Assembly: GCA_020638065.1 (NCBI GenBank)
Contig: JACKJG010000007.1
Coordinates: 62,001 to 126,000, forward strand
Direction of reading: 5' to 3'
From: Hyphomicrobiaceae bacterium
GTDB taxonomy: Bacteria; Pseudomonadota; Alphaproteobacteria; Rhizobiales; Devosiaceae
DNA: 64,000 bases
The position numbers and the translations under genes are program-made. Position 1 is the first letter of the stretch, and each line of letters opens with the position of its first letter. Under the pieces are notes generated by a model. The model was not told the DNA's origin and made no database searches. It saw only the letters and a list, made by a program, of their open reading frames with translations. Shown here piece by piece: positions 24,504 through 33,366 of this stretch.

Positions 24504-25085
24504 ATGACGTCTGAACCGCCGACAAATCGTGCCCAGGGGCCGGATTTGGATCTGGAAACGGCGCTGGCCGCCGTCGCCACAAAGCGAGATGTAGCCGCCT
24601 TCGAAAAGGTGTTCCGGTTTTATGGCCCCAGGGTGCGCGCCTTCATGATGAAACGCGCCGCCGATCACGCCGAGGCTGAGGAATTGATGCAGGAAACGAT
24701 GACCAAGGTCTGGAAACAGGCCGCATTGTTCGATCCGGAAAAGGGAACGGCCTCGGGCTGGATCTTCACCATCGCTCGCAACGTGCGCATCGATGCGGTC
24801 CGCAAGACCAGACGTCCCGAATATGACCCGAACGATCCTGCCCTCTCGCCGGCGCCGGAGATTGCGGCGGACGACGCACTTGAATTGAACCAGAATGCCG
24901 AACGCCTGAACGCCGCCATGACCAAACTGCCCCCCGAACAATTGGAGCTTTTGCAGCTCTCCTTTTTCGAAGACATTCCCCACGGCCAGATCGCCGAACG
25001 TCTGTCGCTGCCGCTTGGCACCGTCAAGTCACGCATCCGGCTCGCCTTTGCAAAACTCAGGGACACCCTGGGAGACGAACAATGA
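24504..25085 (+). CDS. rpoE: ECF sigma factor RpoE, ECF11 type
   Basis: An extracytoplasmic-function sigma factor of 193 residues. Region 2 (about 30-100) has AEELMQETMTKVWKQA and the core-binding GWIFTIARNVRIDAVRK. Region 4 (about 135-190) has LPPEQLELLQLSFFEDIPHG and the helix-turn-helix LPLGTVKSRIRLAFAKLR. Its stop overlaps the start of chrR by four bases (ATGA), the arrangement known for the singlet-oxygen response of Rhodobacter and Caulobacter relatives. The cytoplasmic sigma factor is held inactive by ChrR and released under singlet oxygen or related stress. ATG 24504 is the chosen start; an in-frame upstream extension of 30 codons is not conserved-looking. Confidence 0.92.
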   Translation: MTSEPPTNRAQGPDLDLETALAAVATKRDVAAFEKVFRFYGPRVRAFMMKRAADHAEAEELMQETMTKVWKQAALFDPEKGTASGWIFTIARNVRIDAVRKTRRPEYDPNDPALSPAPEIAADDALELNQNAERLNAAMTKLPPEQLELLQLSFFEDIPHGQIAERLSLPLGTVKSRIRLAFAKLRDTLGDEQ

Positions 25086-25753
25086 CCATTTCTCATCATG
25101 TCAGCGACGCGCTGTTGCTGGACTATGCTTCAGGCACCCTCGAAGAAAGCTGGTCGATCGCGGTGGCGACGCACCTGGCTCTGTGTCCGCCGTGCCGGCA
25201 GCGATTGTCCGCGATGGAAGATATCGGCGGTGCGTTCATCGACCGGCTTGACCCCGAAGCCGGTTCGGAAAGCGAGGATGCATCCTGGCTCGCCGTCCGC
25301 AGCGCTGTTCTGTCGGCACCCGAAGCACCGGCGACAACCCCGAAAAGCCCGGCGCGGGATGATTCTGCGGCAACGGTTCCAGAACCCTTGCGCTCATATC
25401 TGGGCGTTGACTACGACAAGCTGAAATGGCGGCCTCTGGGGCTGGGCGCCTATCATTATCCGATCCCGACTGGTGACAAATCCATTTCGACCCGGCTGCT
25501 GCGCATTCCCGCAGGCAAGCCGGTGCCCGAACATGGGCACGGCGGCCGCGAACTGACTTTGGTTCTGCGCGGCAGTTTCCGCGATGGCGACGATCTGTTC
25601 GGCGCTGGCGATCTGGAAGAAGCCGACGAGCATCTCGAGCATCAGCCCATCGCAACCGAGGAAGAAGACTGCATCTGCCTCGCGGTAACGGATTCGCCCC
25701 TCAAATTCAGAAGCCGGATCGTTTCCCTGTTGCAGCCCCTGCTGGGAATTTAG
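25082..25753 (+). CDS. chrR: Anti-sigma factor ChrR, zinc and cupin type
   Basis: An anti-sigma factor of 223 residues that binds RpoE. The N-terminal zinc site His6, His31, Cys35, Cys38 (in HH...THLALCPPC) has exactly the positions known for Rhodobacter ChrR, and this part is sufficient to hold the sigma factor. The C-terminal cupin domain (about 110-215) keeps the second metal site: His151, His153, Glu157 in EHGHGGRE and His187, each 10 residues later than in Rhodobacter. This domain is needed for the response to singlet oxygen. The ligand set is complete, so the protein is expected to be functional. The gene overlaps rpoE by four bases. Confidence 0.94.
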   Translation: MTISHHVSDALLLDYASGTLEESWSIAVATHLALCPPCRQRLSAMEDIGGAFIDRLDPEAGSESEDASWLAVRSAVLSAPEAPATTPKSPARDDSAATVPEPLRSYLGVDYDKLKWRPLGLGAYHYPIPTGDKSISTRLLRIPAGKPVPEHGHGGRELTLVLRGSFRDGDDLFGAGDLEEADEHLEHQPIATEEEDCICLAVTDSPLKFRSRIVSLLQPLLGI

Positions 25754-25789
25754 CCCCATGCCCGTTCAGTTCACCGGAGGCACAATCTG

Positions 25790-26212
25790 ATGCGCACCTA
25801 TCTTCTGGGCTATGCCACGATTGCCGGCGTCTTTCTCGCCCTCGATTTCGTCTGGCTCTCCAGCATGACCAATCTGCTCTACCGCCCAAAGCTGGGGGCG
25901 CTTCTCGCCGACCAGCCTAATTTCCTGGCCGCCGTCGCCTTCTACCTGCTTTACGTGGCCGGCATTCTCTATTTCGCGGTCCTGCCTTCGGTTTCCGGCG
26001 GCAACTGGGCGAGCGCAGCTCTGGCCGGCGCGCTTCTGGGTCTTTTCGCCTATGCGACCTACGATCTGACCAACATGGCGACATTGCGCGGCTGGTCCGT
26101 CACCATCACGATTGTTGATATCGTCTGGGGCATGATCGTGACCGGCGCTGCGGCTGCGGCCGGCTATCTCGCCATCACGGCATTCGCCAATCCCGCCCGC
26201 ATCTCGGGCTGA
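25790..26212 (+). CDS. DUF2177 family membrane protein
   Basis: A small integral membrane protein of 140 residues with four predicted helices, beginning with GYATIAGVFLALDFVWLS. AYATYDLTNMATLRGWSVTI and the following VDIVWGMIVTGAAAAAGYLA belong to the DUF2177 signature. Function is unknown. It lies 36 bases after chrR with GGAGG ahead of the ATG. The family is often part of the RpoE-ChrR operon, so it is likely co-transcribed and induced by the same stress. The next feature is a tRNA gene on the other strand. Confidence 0.86.
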   Translation: MRTYLLGYATIAGVFLALDFVWLSSMTNLLYRPKLGALLADQPNFLAAVAFYLLYVAGILYFAVLPSVSGGNWASAALAGALLGLFAYATYDLTNMATLRGWSVTITIVDIVWGMIVTGAAAAAGYLAITAFANPARISG

Positions 26213-26260
26213 GCGTCTCGCGCTTCGGTCCGAGTCGGGCGCGACATCGATCTGAAGGAT

Positions 26261-26336
26261 TGGTGGAGCCAAGGGGAATCGAACCCCTGACCTCTACACT
26301 GCCAGTGTAGCGCTCTCCCAGCTGAGCTATGGCCCC
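26261..26336 (-). tRNA. tRNA-Ala(GGC)
   Basis: 76 bases including an encoded CCA end. The acceptor stem pairs GGGGCCA with TGGCTCC and includes the G3:U70 wobble pair that identifies alanine tRNAs. The anticodon loop CTGGCAG sits on a 5-bp stem (CTACA/TGTAG), giving anticodon GGC for codon GCC. The T arm contains GGTTCGATTCC. All arms close without mismatch. Confidence 0.96.
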
Positions 26337-26439
26337 ATCTGAAATGTGCCGGAGGCTATAGCCTCCCTTTTGGCGCCGCGCAACCCGTTTCTGCCGCGCG
26401 GCTCCGGCCTTAGTGTCCGGCCCTCGGGCCGGGTCCGGC

Positions 26440-26844
26440 CTATTCGTCGTCGTCGTTGCGGCGGTCGACCGAAATGCCCAGTTCGTCGTCGTCATCGTCA
26501 TCGTCGTCTTCAATGAACGAATTGTCGACTTCACCGCCAATGTCGTCGACGTCATCGACATCGTCGACGTCGGAAAGCACGTCGTCCTCGTCATTGTCGG
26601 AATCCTCTTCGGCATCCTCGAACGAAACGATCTCGGCGCCGGCAGCCAATGCTGCCTCGTCCGTTTCGACCTCATCGGTTTCCTTGTCGTCGGTGCGTTT
26701 GCTCACACTGGTCGGGGGCACCGGCACTTCGAGAAGGAAGGGGGCGCCGCATGCCGGACAGACAATGGGATCTGCATTCAGATCGTAGAACTTGGTGCCG
26801 CATTTGAGGCACTGCCGCTTGGTTCCGCGTTCAGCTTTGGCCAA
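26440..26844 (-). CDS. FYDLN acid family protein (TIGR02300)
   Basis: A protein of 134 residues of the FYDLN-acid family, named after the motif visible here in GTKRQCLKCGTKFYDLNADP. The N-terminal 50 residues form a small zinc ribbon with two Cys pairs (CLKC and CPAC). The remaining part is extremely acidic, with runs of Asp and Glu to the end. Function is unknown. It occurs in most Alphaproteobacteria just ahead of aroA-cmk-rpsA, though here on the opposite strand to cmk. The start TTG at 26844 matches the family N-terminus (LAKAERGTKR) and has AAAGGA upstream; an ATG 14 codons earlier adds an unrelated stretch. Confidence 0.88.
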   Translation of the reverse strand: MAKAERGTKRQCLKCGTKFYDLNADPIVCPACGAPFLLEVPVPPTSVSKRTDDKETDEVETDEAALAAGAEIVSFEDAEEDSDNDEDDVLSDVDDVDDVDDIGGEVDNSFIEDDDDDDDDELGISVDRRNDDDE

Positions 26845-27038
26845 GGTTGTGTCCTTTGATAATATCTCTAAGGGAAGGCACCCCACAGGTGCGTCGTCGC
26901 GGGTTAATAAAAGCGCGACCGCCTGTCAAATCCAAAGTTGCGCTTGTTTGCGCGATATGGTGCGGGCTTGCCTTCAAGAGCATTTGCCGTCAATTTCCGC
27001 GCACAATTTGCGGGCATGGCCACAAGGGGGCGAATTCA

Positions 27039-27677
27039 ATGCGTATTGCGATCGACGGACCGGCGGCGTCAGGCAAGGGAACGATCGCCAAGGGCCTGGC
27101 GAAGACCTTCAACCTGCCGCATCTGGATACCGGCCTGCTCTATCGCGCGGTCGGCTTGACGGTCCGCGACGTGCCCGAACTCAATTTCGAGGAAGAAGCG
27201 ATCGCCGCGGCCCGCTCGATCGACCCTTCCCAGCTCGATCCCGAAAAGCTTGGGCGCGCCAAGGTTGCCAAACTGGCTTCGCGCGTGGCGCGCATTCCCA
27301 AAGTGCGCGAAGCACTGCGCGACTATCAGGTGAATTTCGCCAACCAGCCGGGCGGCGCCGTGCTCGATGGCCGCGACATTGGCACGACCATCTGCCCCGA
27401 CGCCGAGGTCAAGATCTTTGTGACCGCTTCACCGGAAACCAGAGCCCGCCGCCGTGCCGACCAGATGGCGTCGCAGGGCTACGATATCGGCTATGACGAA
27501 ATGCTGCGCCAGATCGAATCCCGCGACGAAGCCGACCGCAACAATCCCGCCGGTGCCTTCTACGTTGCCGACGAAGCCCACTTGCTCGATACGAGTCAAT
27601 TGGATATAGAGGCCGCACTCCGCGCCGCGATTGCGATTGTCAATCAGGCGATGGCTGGACAGCCTGGGTCCGAATAG
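27039..27677 (+). CDS. cmk: Cytidylate kinase
   Basis: An enzyme of 212 residues that phosphorylates CMP and dCMP to the diphosphates. MRIAIDGPAASGKGTIAKGL carries the P-loop; LDTGLLYRAVG is the NMP-binding segment; LDGRDIGTTICPDA and the Arg-rich RARRRADQM form the rest of the active site. ATG 27039 has AAGGGGG upstream and starts the conserved domain; the open frame to its left is not family-like. rpsA follows after about 200 bases. In most relatives aroA (EPSP synthase) lies upstream of cmk, but here it is absent from this position. Confidence 0.95.
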   Translation: MRIAIDGPAASGKGTIAKGLAKTFNLPHLDTGLLYRAVGLTVRDVPELNFEEEAIAAARSIDPSQLDPEKLGRAKVAKLASRVARIPKVREALRDYQVNFANQPGGAVLDGRDIGTTICPDAEVKIFVTASPETRARRRADQMASQGYDIGYDEMLRQIESRDEADRNNPAGAFYVADEAHLLDTSQLDIEAALRAAIAIVNQAMAGQPGSE

Positions 27678-27881
27678 ACCCAAATCCAAGCGCTCCGGCC
27701 CATTTTTGAGACGATGACCCCCGAACTGTTAGGGGGCGTATGTCCGGCAAGCGGAAAAATCACGATTTGAGATCGGCTCAGGGTACCCAGGCGCCGGGCA
27801 TTTTCGCGTTTGCGCAATGCCAGTGGGCTTTGTTCCGATCTTGATCTCAACACCAAACCCGAACGGCGCAATGGAGAAAAC

Positions 27882-29582
27882 ATGGCAGAGATGACTGCTA
27901 CCAAAGAAGATTTTGAAGCCCTTTTGATGGATTCGTTCATCGACAACGAACCCCTGGAAGGCGCGGTGGTCGAAGGCACCGTGGTAGCCATTGAAAAGGA
28001 TCTGGCTATCGTCGATGTGGGCCTGAAGACCGAGGGACGTGTCCCGCTCAAGGAATTCGGTGCCGCCGGCAAGGACGGCACGATCAAGGTTGGCTCCAAG
28101 GTCGAGGTATATGTCGACCGCGTGGAAAATGCCGCCGGTGAAGCGGTTCTGAGCCGCGAAAAGGCCCGCCGTGAAGAAAGCTGGGTCAAGCTCGAAGCCT
28201 TTTACGAAAAGGGCGAAAAGGTCGAAGGCACAATCTTCAACCAGGTCAAGGGCGGTTTCACCGTCGATCTGGATGGTGCCATTGCCTTCCTGCCGCGTTC
28301 GCAGGTCGACATCCGTCCGATCCGCGATATCGGCCCGCTCATGGCTGTCCCCCAGCCCTTCCAGATTTTGAAAATGGACAAGCGCCGCGGCAACATCGTT
28401 GTCTCGCGCCGGGCCATTCTGGAAGAAAGCCGCGCTGAACAGCGCTCCGAGATCGTTCAGAAACTCTCCGAAGGCCAGGTGGTCGACGGTGTGGTCAAGA
28501 ACATCACCGATTACGGTGCATTCGTCGATCTGGGCGGCATCGATGGTCTGCTGCACGTCACCGATATTGCCTGGCGGCGTGTGAACCACCCGTCCGACGT
28601 TCTCAATATCGGCGAGACGATCAAGGTTCAGATCATTCGCATCAACCAGGATAGCCACCGCATCTCGCTCGGCATGAAGCAGCTGCAGGCCGACCCCTGG
28701 GAAGGCATCGAAGCCAAATATCCGATCGGCGCCAAGTTCACCGGCCGCGTGACCAACATCACCGACTATGGTGCATTCGTCGAACTGGAACCGGGCATCG
28801 AAGGCCTGATCCATGTCTCCGAAATGAGCTGGACCAAGAAGAACGTCCATCCCGGCAAGATCGTTTCGACCTCTCAGGAAGTCGAAGCCATGGTTCTCGA
28901 AGTGGATCCGGAAAAGCGCCGCATCTCGCTTGGTCTCAAGCAGTGCATTTCCAATCCCTGGGAGACCTTTGCCGAACGTCATCCGATCGGTTCCACCGTT
29001 GAGGGCGAAGTCAAGAACAAGACCGAGTTCGGTCTGTTCATCGGCCTCGAAGACGATGTCGACGGCATGGTTCACCTCTCCGACCTCGACTGGCACCGGC
29101 CGGGCGAGGAAGTGCTCGAGGAATATGAGCGTGGTGACCGGGTTGAGGCCAAGGTGCTCGACGTGGACATGGAAAAGGAACGCATTTCCCTCGGCATCAA
29201 GCAGCTGGCATCCGATGCCGCTGCCGGCAAGGCGAGCGAAGGCGGTCTCAAGCGCAATGCAACCGTGACCTGCACCGTGACCGCCGTCAACGATGGTGGC
29301 ATCGAGGTCGAGGTCGGCGATACCGGCATGACGGCCTTCATCCGCCGTTCGGACCTCAGCCGCGACCGCGGCGACCAGCGCCCCGAGCGCTTTGATGTCG
29401 GCGAGAAGGTGGACGCACGCGTCACCCAGTTCGACCGCAAGACCGGCAAGATCGGTCTCAGCATCAAGGCCCTCGAGATCGCCGAGGAAAAGGAAGCCGT
29501 GGCCCAATACGGTTCCTCGGATTCCGGCGCATCGCTTGGCGACATTCTCGGCGCAGCCCTCAAGGATCGCGATACCGAATAG
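27882..29582 (+). CDS. rpsA: 30S ribosomal protein S1
   Basis: A protein of 566 residues with six S1/OB domains, the normal architecture. It binds mRNA and helps initiation on structured leaders. Repeated hallmarks are VVKNITDYGAFVDLGGIDGLLH, its next copy with VTNITDYGAFVELEPGIEGLIH (shortened here), then KNKTEFGLFIGLEDDVDGMVHL. The last domain ends near FDRKTGKIGLSIKALE. GGAG precedes the ATG. Codon use is strongly biased, as expected for a ribosomal gene. A strong terminator follows 27 bases after the stop. The very long open frame on the opposite strand is a mirror of this bias and not a gene. Confidence 0.97.
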   Translation: MAEMTATKEDFEALLMDSFIDNEPLEGAVVEGTVVAIEKDLAIVDVGLKTEGRVPLKEFGAAGKDGTIKVGSKVEVYVDRVENAAGEAVLSREKARREESWVKLEAFYEKGEKVEGTIFNQVKGGFTVDLDGAIAFLPRSQVDIRPIRDIGPLMAVPQPFQILKMDKRRGNIVVSRRAILEESRAEQRSEIVQKLSEGQVVDGVVKNITDYGAFVDLGGIDGLLHVTDIAWRRVNHPSDVLNIGETIKVQIIRINQDSHRISLGMKQLQADPWEGIEAKYPIGAKFTGRVTNITDYGAFVELEPGIEGLIHVSEMSWTKKNVHPGKIVSTSQEVEAMVLEVDPEKRRISLGLKQCISNPWETFAERHPIGSTVEGEVKNKTEFGLFIGLEDDVDGMVHLSDLDWHRPGEEVLEEYERGDRVEAKVLDVDMEKERISLGIKQLASDAAAGKASEGGLKRNATVTCTVTAVNDGGIEVEVGDTGMTAFIRRSDLSRDRGDQRPERFDVGEKVDARVTQFDRKTGKIGLSIKALEIAEEKEAVAQYGSSDSGASLGDILGAALKDRDTE

Positions 29583-29608
29583 TCGGACGATCCGTTCAAA
29601 AACCTTCG

Positions 29609-29643
29609 CCCCGCGCCACTCGTCTGGCGCGGGGTTTTGTTTT
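29609..29643 (+). terminator. Rho-independent terminator of rpsA
   Basis: A perfect 10-bp stem CCCCGCGCCA / TGGCGCGGGG (29609-29618 and 29625-29634) with a six-base loop CTCGTC is followed by TTTTGTTTT. It starts 27 bases after the rpsA stop. Confidence 0.92.
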
Positions 29644-29714
29644 GCCGCGCGGCCAACCAGCTTGAATCCTGAAACCTCCCGTTCTATGCGGTGCACAACA
29701 TATGAGGTGCTCGA

Positions 29715-30653
29715 ATGGCCGGGATACTCTCCGCCCTTGAAACATTGCCCATCATTGAAGGCCTGCGGCGTAGCCGCGCGCGCTGGCGCCTTCTGGCGTT
29801 CATTGCGGTCGCCGCCCTGCTTCTGGTCATGGGCATGCGCATGATCGGTCAGTCCAACACGGCCGGTCCGATTATCGCCCGCGTCTATGTCGATGGCATC
29901 ATGACCACAAATCCGGCCCGGCTGCGGGTCCTGTCCGAGCTCAGGGACAATGACAGGGTCAAAGCGGTGCTGGTCAATATCAACTCGCCCGGCGGCACCA
30001 CGGCGGCGGGCGAGGAGCTTTACGAAGCGCTTCTCGATGTTGCAGAAGAAAAACCCGTTGTTGCCGTGATCAACGAACTGGGCGCCTCCGCTGCCTATAT
30101 GACCGCGCTCGGCGCCGATCGCATCTATGCGCGCCGCCTGTCTCTGGTCGGCTCCATCGGCGCTTTCATCCAGCATCTCGATGCCGGCGGTCTGATGCGA
30201 ACGATCGGGGTCGATCTCGACAAGGTCCAGTCCGGCCCGCTCAAGGCCGAACCCGATCTGGACGATCCCCTGACCGGCGCGACCCGCGAGAGCCTGCAGG
30301 GCGTTGTCGACGACACGTTCGACTGGTTTGTCGACATTGTTGCCGAGCGCCGCAATCTTTCGCGTGACAAGGTGCTGCCGCTGGCCGATGGGCGCATCAT
30401 GACCGGCCGCATGGCGCTGGCCGACAGCCTGATCGACGATGTGGGCGGCGAACAGCAGGCCATCGCCTGGCTGGAAGAGGAAAAAGGGGTCGAAAAGGAC
30501 CTTTCCGTCAAAACCTATTATCCTTTGCCGGAAAACGACCTTGAGCGCTTGACCCGGCTGATAGGGTCGGAAGCACAAAAAGCGATCGGGCTGGATGTGG
30601 CCGGTATTGTTCCGCTTGACGGCTTGGTGTCGCTTTGGCACCCTGACAATTAG
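29715..30653 (+). CDS. sppA: Signal peptide peptidase SppA, S49 family
   Basis: An inner-membrane protease of 312 residues that degrades cleaved signal peptides. One N-terminal membrane anchor (about 24-45) places the S49 domain in the periplasm. The catalytic pair can be seen: Ser125 in ELGASAAYM and Lys177 in [23 protein letters not shown] contains the oxyanion/substrate glycines. The length matches the short (single-domain) SppA of Alphaproteobacteria, which forms homo-oligomers to complete each active site. It sits between rpsA and ihfB, an order conserved in related genomes. Confidence 0.94.
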   Translation: MAGILSALETLPIIEGLRRSRARWRLLAFIAVAALLLVMGMRMIGQSNTAGPIIARVYVDGIMTTNPARLRVLSELRDNDRVKAVLVNINSPGGTTAAGEELYEALLDVAEEKPVVAVINELGASAAYMTALGADRIYARRLSLVGSIGAFIQHLDAGGLMRTIGVDLDKVQSGPLKAEPDLDDPLTGATRESLQGVVDDTFDWFVDIVAERRNLSRDKVLPLADGRIMTGRMALADSLIDDVGGEQQAIAWLEEEKGVEKDLSVKTYYPLPENDLERLTRLIGSEAQKAIGLDVAGIVPLDGLVSLWHPDN

Positions 30654-30708
30654 GTCGCAGGACGCGAGCCGGGGGCGTCGTGGCCATCCACTGACTGGGG
30701 GACCGACT

Positions 30709-30987
30709 ATGATCAAATCCGAATTGGTACAGAAATTGGCGGAAGAAAATCCGCATCTCTATCAACGCGATGTGGAAACCATCGTGGGCGCGGTGCTTGA
30801 TGAGATCGCCGATGCGCTGGCAAAGGGCAATCGCGTCGAATTGCGCGGCTTTGGCGCATTTTCGGTCAAGAACCGTCCCGCGCGGACCGGCCGCAATCCG
30901 CGTACCGGTGACAAAGTCAGTGTGAGCGAGAAATATGTGCCGCAATTCAAGGCGGGCAAGGAAATTCGCGAACGGCTCAATTCCTGA
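30709..30987 (+). CDS. ihfB: Integration host factor beta subunit
   Basis: A DNA-bending protein of 92 residues that pairs with Ihf[24 protein letters not shown] starts in the usual way (first 20 shown by the family), and [28 protein letters not shown] is the DNA-contacting arm with the Pro-containing tip (RNPRTG). The N-terminal ORF extension lies over the sppA tail and is not coding. GGGG lies eight bases upstream of the ATG. IHF also serves as the bending partner for sigma-54 promoters, so it may work with the rpoN product. Confidence 0.95.
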   Translation: MIKSELVQKLAEENPHLYQRDVETIVGAVLDEIADALAKGNRVELRGFGAFSVKNRPARTGRNPRTGDKVSVSEKYVPQFKAGKEIRERLNS

Positions 30988-31059
30988 CGTCGAAAAGGTC
31001 AGGAACCGGGCCGTATTCGGACCTTGCGCGGCCGAAGCGCGGTAAGGAGACCGACAAAG

Positions 31060-31395
31060 ATGCGTAAAAGGCTGATCGGCTGGTTCATCCTGCTTCCAAT
31101 AAGCATTGTTCTGATCTGGTTTGCGCTCGCCAACCGGCAGATGGTCACGCTCAATTTCGACCCGATGTCGCAATCGAACCCGCTGATTCCGCCGGTTCAG
31201 GTGCCGCTCTTCCTGTTCGTCTATCTCGTGCTCATTCTCGGAGTTTTGCTGGGCGGGGTCGCCACCTGGTTCACGCAAGGCAAGCAGCGGCGCGAAAAGC
31301 GCCAATGGCGCAAACAGGCAGCGCGGCTGGAAAAGGAAGTGGCGGCCAATTCCAACCAGCCTTCGGCCAGTCTGCAATTGGCCAACGATCGTTGA
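31060..31395 (+). CDS. LapA-domain (DUF1049) membrane protein
   Basis: A small inner-membrane protein of 111 residues. Two membrane helices (about 5-25 and 47-70) flank a short periplasmic stretch with TLNFDPM, and a basic cytoplasmic coiled coil follows (KQRREKRQWRKQAARLEKEV). This is the LapA/DUF1049 architecture. In E. coli LapA works with LapB/YciM in controlling LpxC and so LPS synthesis; whether this homologue does so in an alphaproteobacterium is unproven. AAGGAG precedes the ATG. It is placed between ihfB and trpF, as in relatives. Confidence 0.85.
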   Translation: MRKRLIGWFILLPISIVLIWFALANRQMVTLNFDPMSQSNPLIPPVQVPLFLFVYLVLILGVLLGGVATWFTQGKQRREKRQWRKQAARLEKEVAANSNQPSASLQLANDR

Positions 31396-31420
31396 CAGGA
31401 GAGACCGGGCGCATTCTGAA

Positions 31421-32077
31421 ATGAGCGAGCCTCGGACAAATATCCCGCATATCAAGGTTTGCGGCCTGAAATCGTTCGAAATGATCGATGTCGCGGTAAG
31501 TGCCGGCGCGTCGATGGTCGGGTTCATGCACTTCCCGAAAAGTCCGCGGCATGTCGGGATAGATGATCTCGGCGAACTGATTTCCTATGTGCGTGGCCGG
31601 GCGGAATCCGTCGTCATCACCGTCAATCCCGACAATTCTCTTGTCGCCGAAATCGCCGTTTTCGACCCCGATTTCATCCAGCTGCACGGGTCCGAACCGG
31701 CCGAACGCGTCGAAGCGATCCGTCTTGAAGGCGGTATCCCCGTCATCAAGGCGGTGCCGATCGGCGATGAGGAAGACCTCAATGCGGTGGCCGATTATGA
31801 CGAAGTGGCCGACAGGCTGCTTCTCGACGCCAAGCCACCCAAAACCGCTACCCGCCCCGGCGGCCTCGGGCGCACGTTCGATTGGTCGCTGCTCAAAGCG
31901 CTTGACCCCGAGCTTGAGTTCATGCTTTCCGGTGGGCTGACGCCGGACAACGTGCAGCAAGCCATCCGGCAGGTCAGCCCCTGGGGCGTGGATGTGTCAT
32001 CGGGCGTGGAATCGGCGCGGGGCGAAAAAGACCCGGACCTGATCCGCCGCTTCATCGAAGCCGTCAAATCGGCCTGA
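31421..32077 (+). CDS. trpF: Phosphoribosylanthranilate isomerase
   Basis: A TIM-barrel enzyme of 218 residues for the third step of tryptophan synthesis. HIKVCGLKSFE contains the catalytic cysteine, GFMHFPKSPRHV is the phosphate-binding loop and the C-terminal LSGGLTPDNVQQAI plus VDVSSGVESARGEKD complete the active site. It begins the trpF-trpB-trpA run, with 57 and 17 bases between genes. No leader peptide or attenuator-like structure was recognised ahead of it. AGGAGA lies upstream of the ATG. Confidence 0.96.
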   Translation: MSEPRTNIPHIKVCGLKSFEMIDVAVSAGASMVGFMHFPKSPRHVGIDDLGELISYVRGRAESVVITVNPDNSLVAEIAVFDPDFIQLHGSEPAERVEAIRLEGGIPVIKAVPIGDEEDLNAVADYDEVADRLLLDAKPPKTATRPGGLGRTFDWSLLKALDPELEFMLSGGLTPDNVQQAIRQVSPWGVDVSSGVESARGEKDPDLIRRFIEAVKSA

Positions 32078-32134
32078 TCCGCGCGCTTTCGTCCCCGATA
32101 GGACGATGGGGAAATCGCGTTGGGAGTGAGGTGG

Positions 32135-33349
32135 ATGAACGTAGCCAACAGTTTGCGGAACGGTCCGGACGAAACCGGACATTTCGGCCTTTATGGCGGA
32201 CGGTTCGTCGCCGAAACCCTGATGCCGCTGATCCTTGATCTGGAGCAGGCTTATGAGGCGGCGCGCAACGACCCCGAATATGCCGCCGAACTGGGCGCAC
32301 TCAACACCCATTATACCGGACGTCCGTCGCCGCTTTATTTTGCCGAACGCCTGACCGAGCATCTAGGCGGGGCGAAAATCTACTTCAAGCGCGAAGAGCT
32401 CAACCATACCGGAAGTCACAAGATCAACAATTGCCTTGGGCAGATCCTTCTGGCCCGCCGCATGGGCAAGACCCGTATCATCGCCGAAACCGGTGCCGGC
32501 CAGCATGGCGTGGCAACCGCGACAGTGTGTGCCCGTTTCGGCCTGCCCTGCGTCGTTTACATGGGCGCGACAGATGTCGAGCGGCAGGCGCCCAACGTTT
32601 TCCGCATGAAGCTTCTGGGTGCCGAAGTCGTGCCGGTCACCGCCGGTGCCGGCACGCTCAAGGACGCAATGAACGAAGCCTTGCGCGACTGGGTAACCAA
32701 TGTCGAGAACACCTATTATCTGATTGGCACCGCCGCGGGCCCGCACCCCTATCCGGCCATGGTCCGGGATTTCCAGTCGATCATCGGCACCGAATTGCGC
32801 GAACAGTTTGCCGAAGCCGAAGGCAAACTGCCCGATGCGATTGTCGCCTGCGTCGGTGGCGGATCGAACGCCATCGGCATCTTTCACGCTTTCCTCGACG
32901 ATCCCGATGTCGCGATCTACGGCGCCGAGGCGGGCGGATATGGATTGGACGTCGAAGACGGGCATTGCGCTTCGATGAGCGGTGGCAGACCCGGCGTGCT
33001 GCATGGCAATCGCACCTATCTCCTGCAAAACGAAGACGGCCAGATTCTCGAGGGTCATTCCATTTCAGCCGGGCTCGACTATCCTGGCGTCGGCCCCGAA
33101 CATTCTTTTCTCAAGGATTCCGGCCGCGTCACCTACGTGCCGATCACCGACAATGAAGCGCTTGAAGCCTTCCAGATCTGCACCAGGCTTGAAGGCATCA
33201 TCCCCGCGCTCGAAAGCGCCCATGGCCTGGCGCAGGTGATGAAGCTGGCGCCGACAATGGGCAAGGACCAGACCATCGTTCTCAGCCTCTCAGGCCGGGG
33301 CGACAAGGACGTCAATACTGTTGCCAAACACCTTGGCGTGGAAGTCTAG
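32135..33349 (+). CDS. trpB: Tryptophan synthase beta chain
   Basis: A PLP enzyme of 404 residues that joins indole with serine. Lys96 in [10 protein letters not shown] is the Schiff-base residue. [16 protein letters not shown] and [10 protein letters not shown] are the substrate and PLP-phosphate loops. Its N-terminus [22 protein letters not shown] is the TrpB1 type. The ATG at 32135 is preceded by GGAG; an in-frame start five codons earlier is less likely. trpA follows 17 bases later, and the two proteins form the alpha2-beta2 complex. Confidence 0.97.
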   Translation: MNVANSLRNGPDETGHFGLYGGRFVAETLMPLILDLEQAYEAARNDPEYAAELGALNTHYTGRPSPLYFAERLTEHLGGAKIYFKREELNHTGSHKINNCLGQILLARRMGKTRIIAETGAGQHGVATATVCARFGLPCVVYMGATDVERQAPNVFRMKLLGAEVVPVTAGAGTLKDAMNEALRDWVTNVENTYYLIGTAAGPHPYPAMVRDFQSIIGTELREQFAEAEGKLPDAIVACVGGGSNAIGIFHAFLDDPDVAIYGAEAGGYGLDVEDGHCASMSGGRPGVLHGNRTYLLQNEDGQILEGHSISAGLDYPGVGPEHSFLKDSGRVTYVPITDNEALEAFQICTRLEGIIPALESAHGLAQVMKLAPTMGKDQTIVLSLSGRGDKDVNTVAKHLGVEV

Positions 33350-33366
33350 GCGGGCGAGAGAGAAAC

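Noticed and set aside
26881..27038. A remnant of aroA between the FYDLN gene and cmk
   Set aside because: Neither strand of this gap shows any EPSP-synthase-like stretch, so there is no visible pseudogene.
27729..30716. A 995-codon open frame on the minus strand across rpsA and sppA
   Set aside because: It mirrors the codon-biased rpsA and sppA genes, spans their intergenic terminator and has no domain signature. Long antisense frames are expected in GC-rich DNA.
31396..31420. Tryptophan attenuator ahead of trpF
   Set aside because: The gap after the LapA-like gene is only 25 bases and has no leader peptide with Trp codons; the trp genes seem to be read from further upstream.
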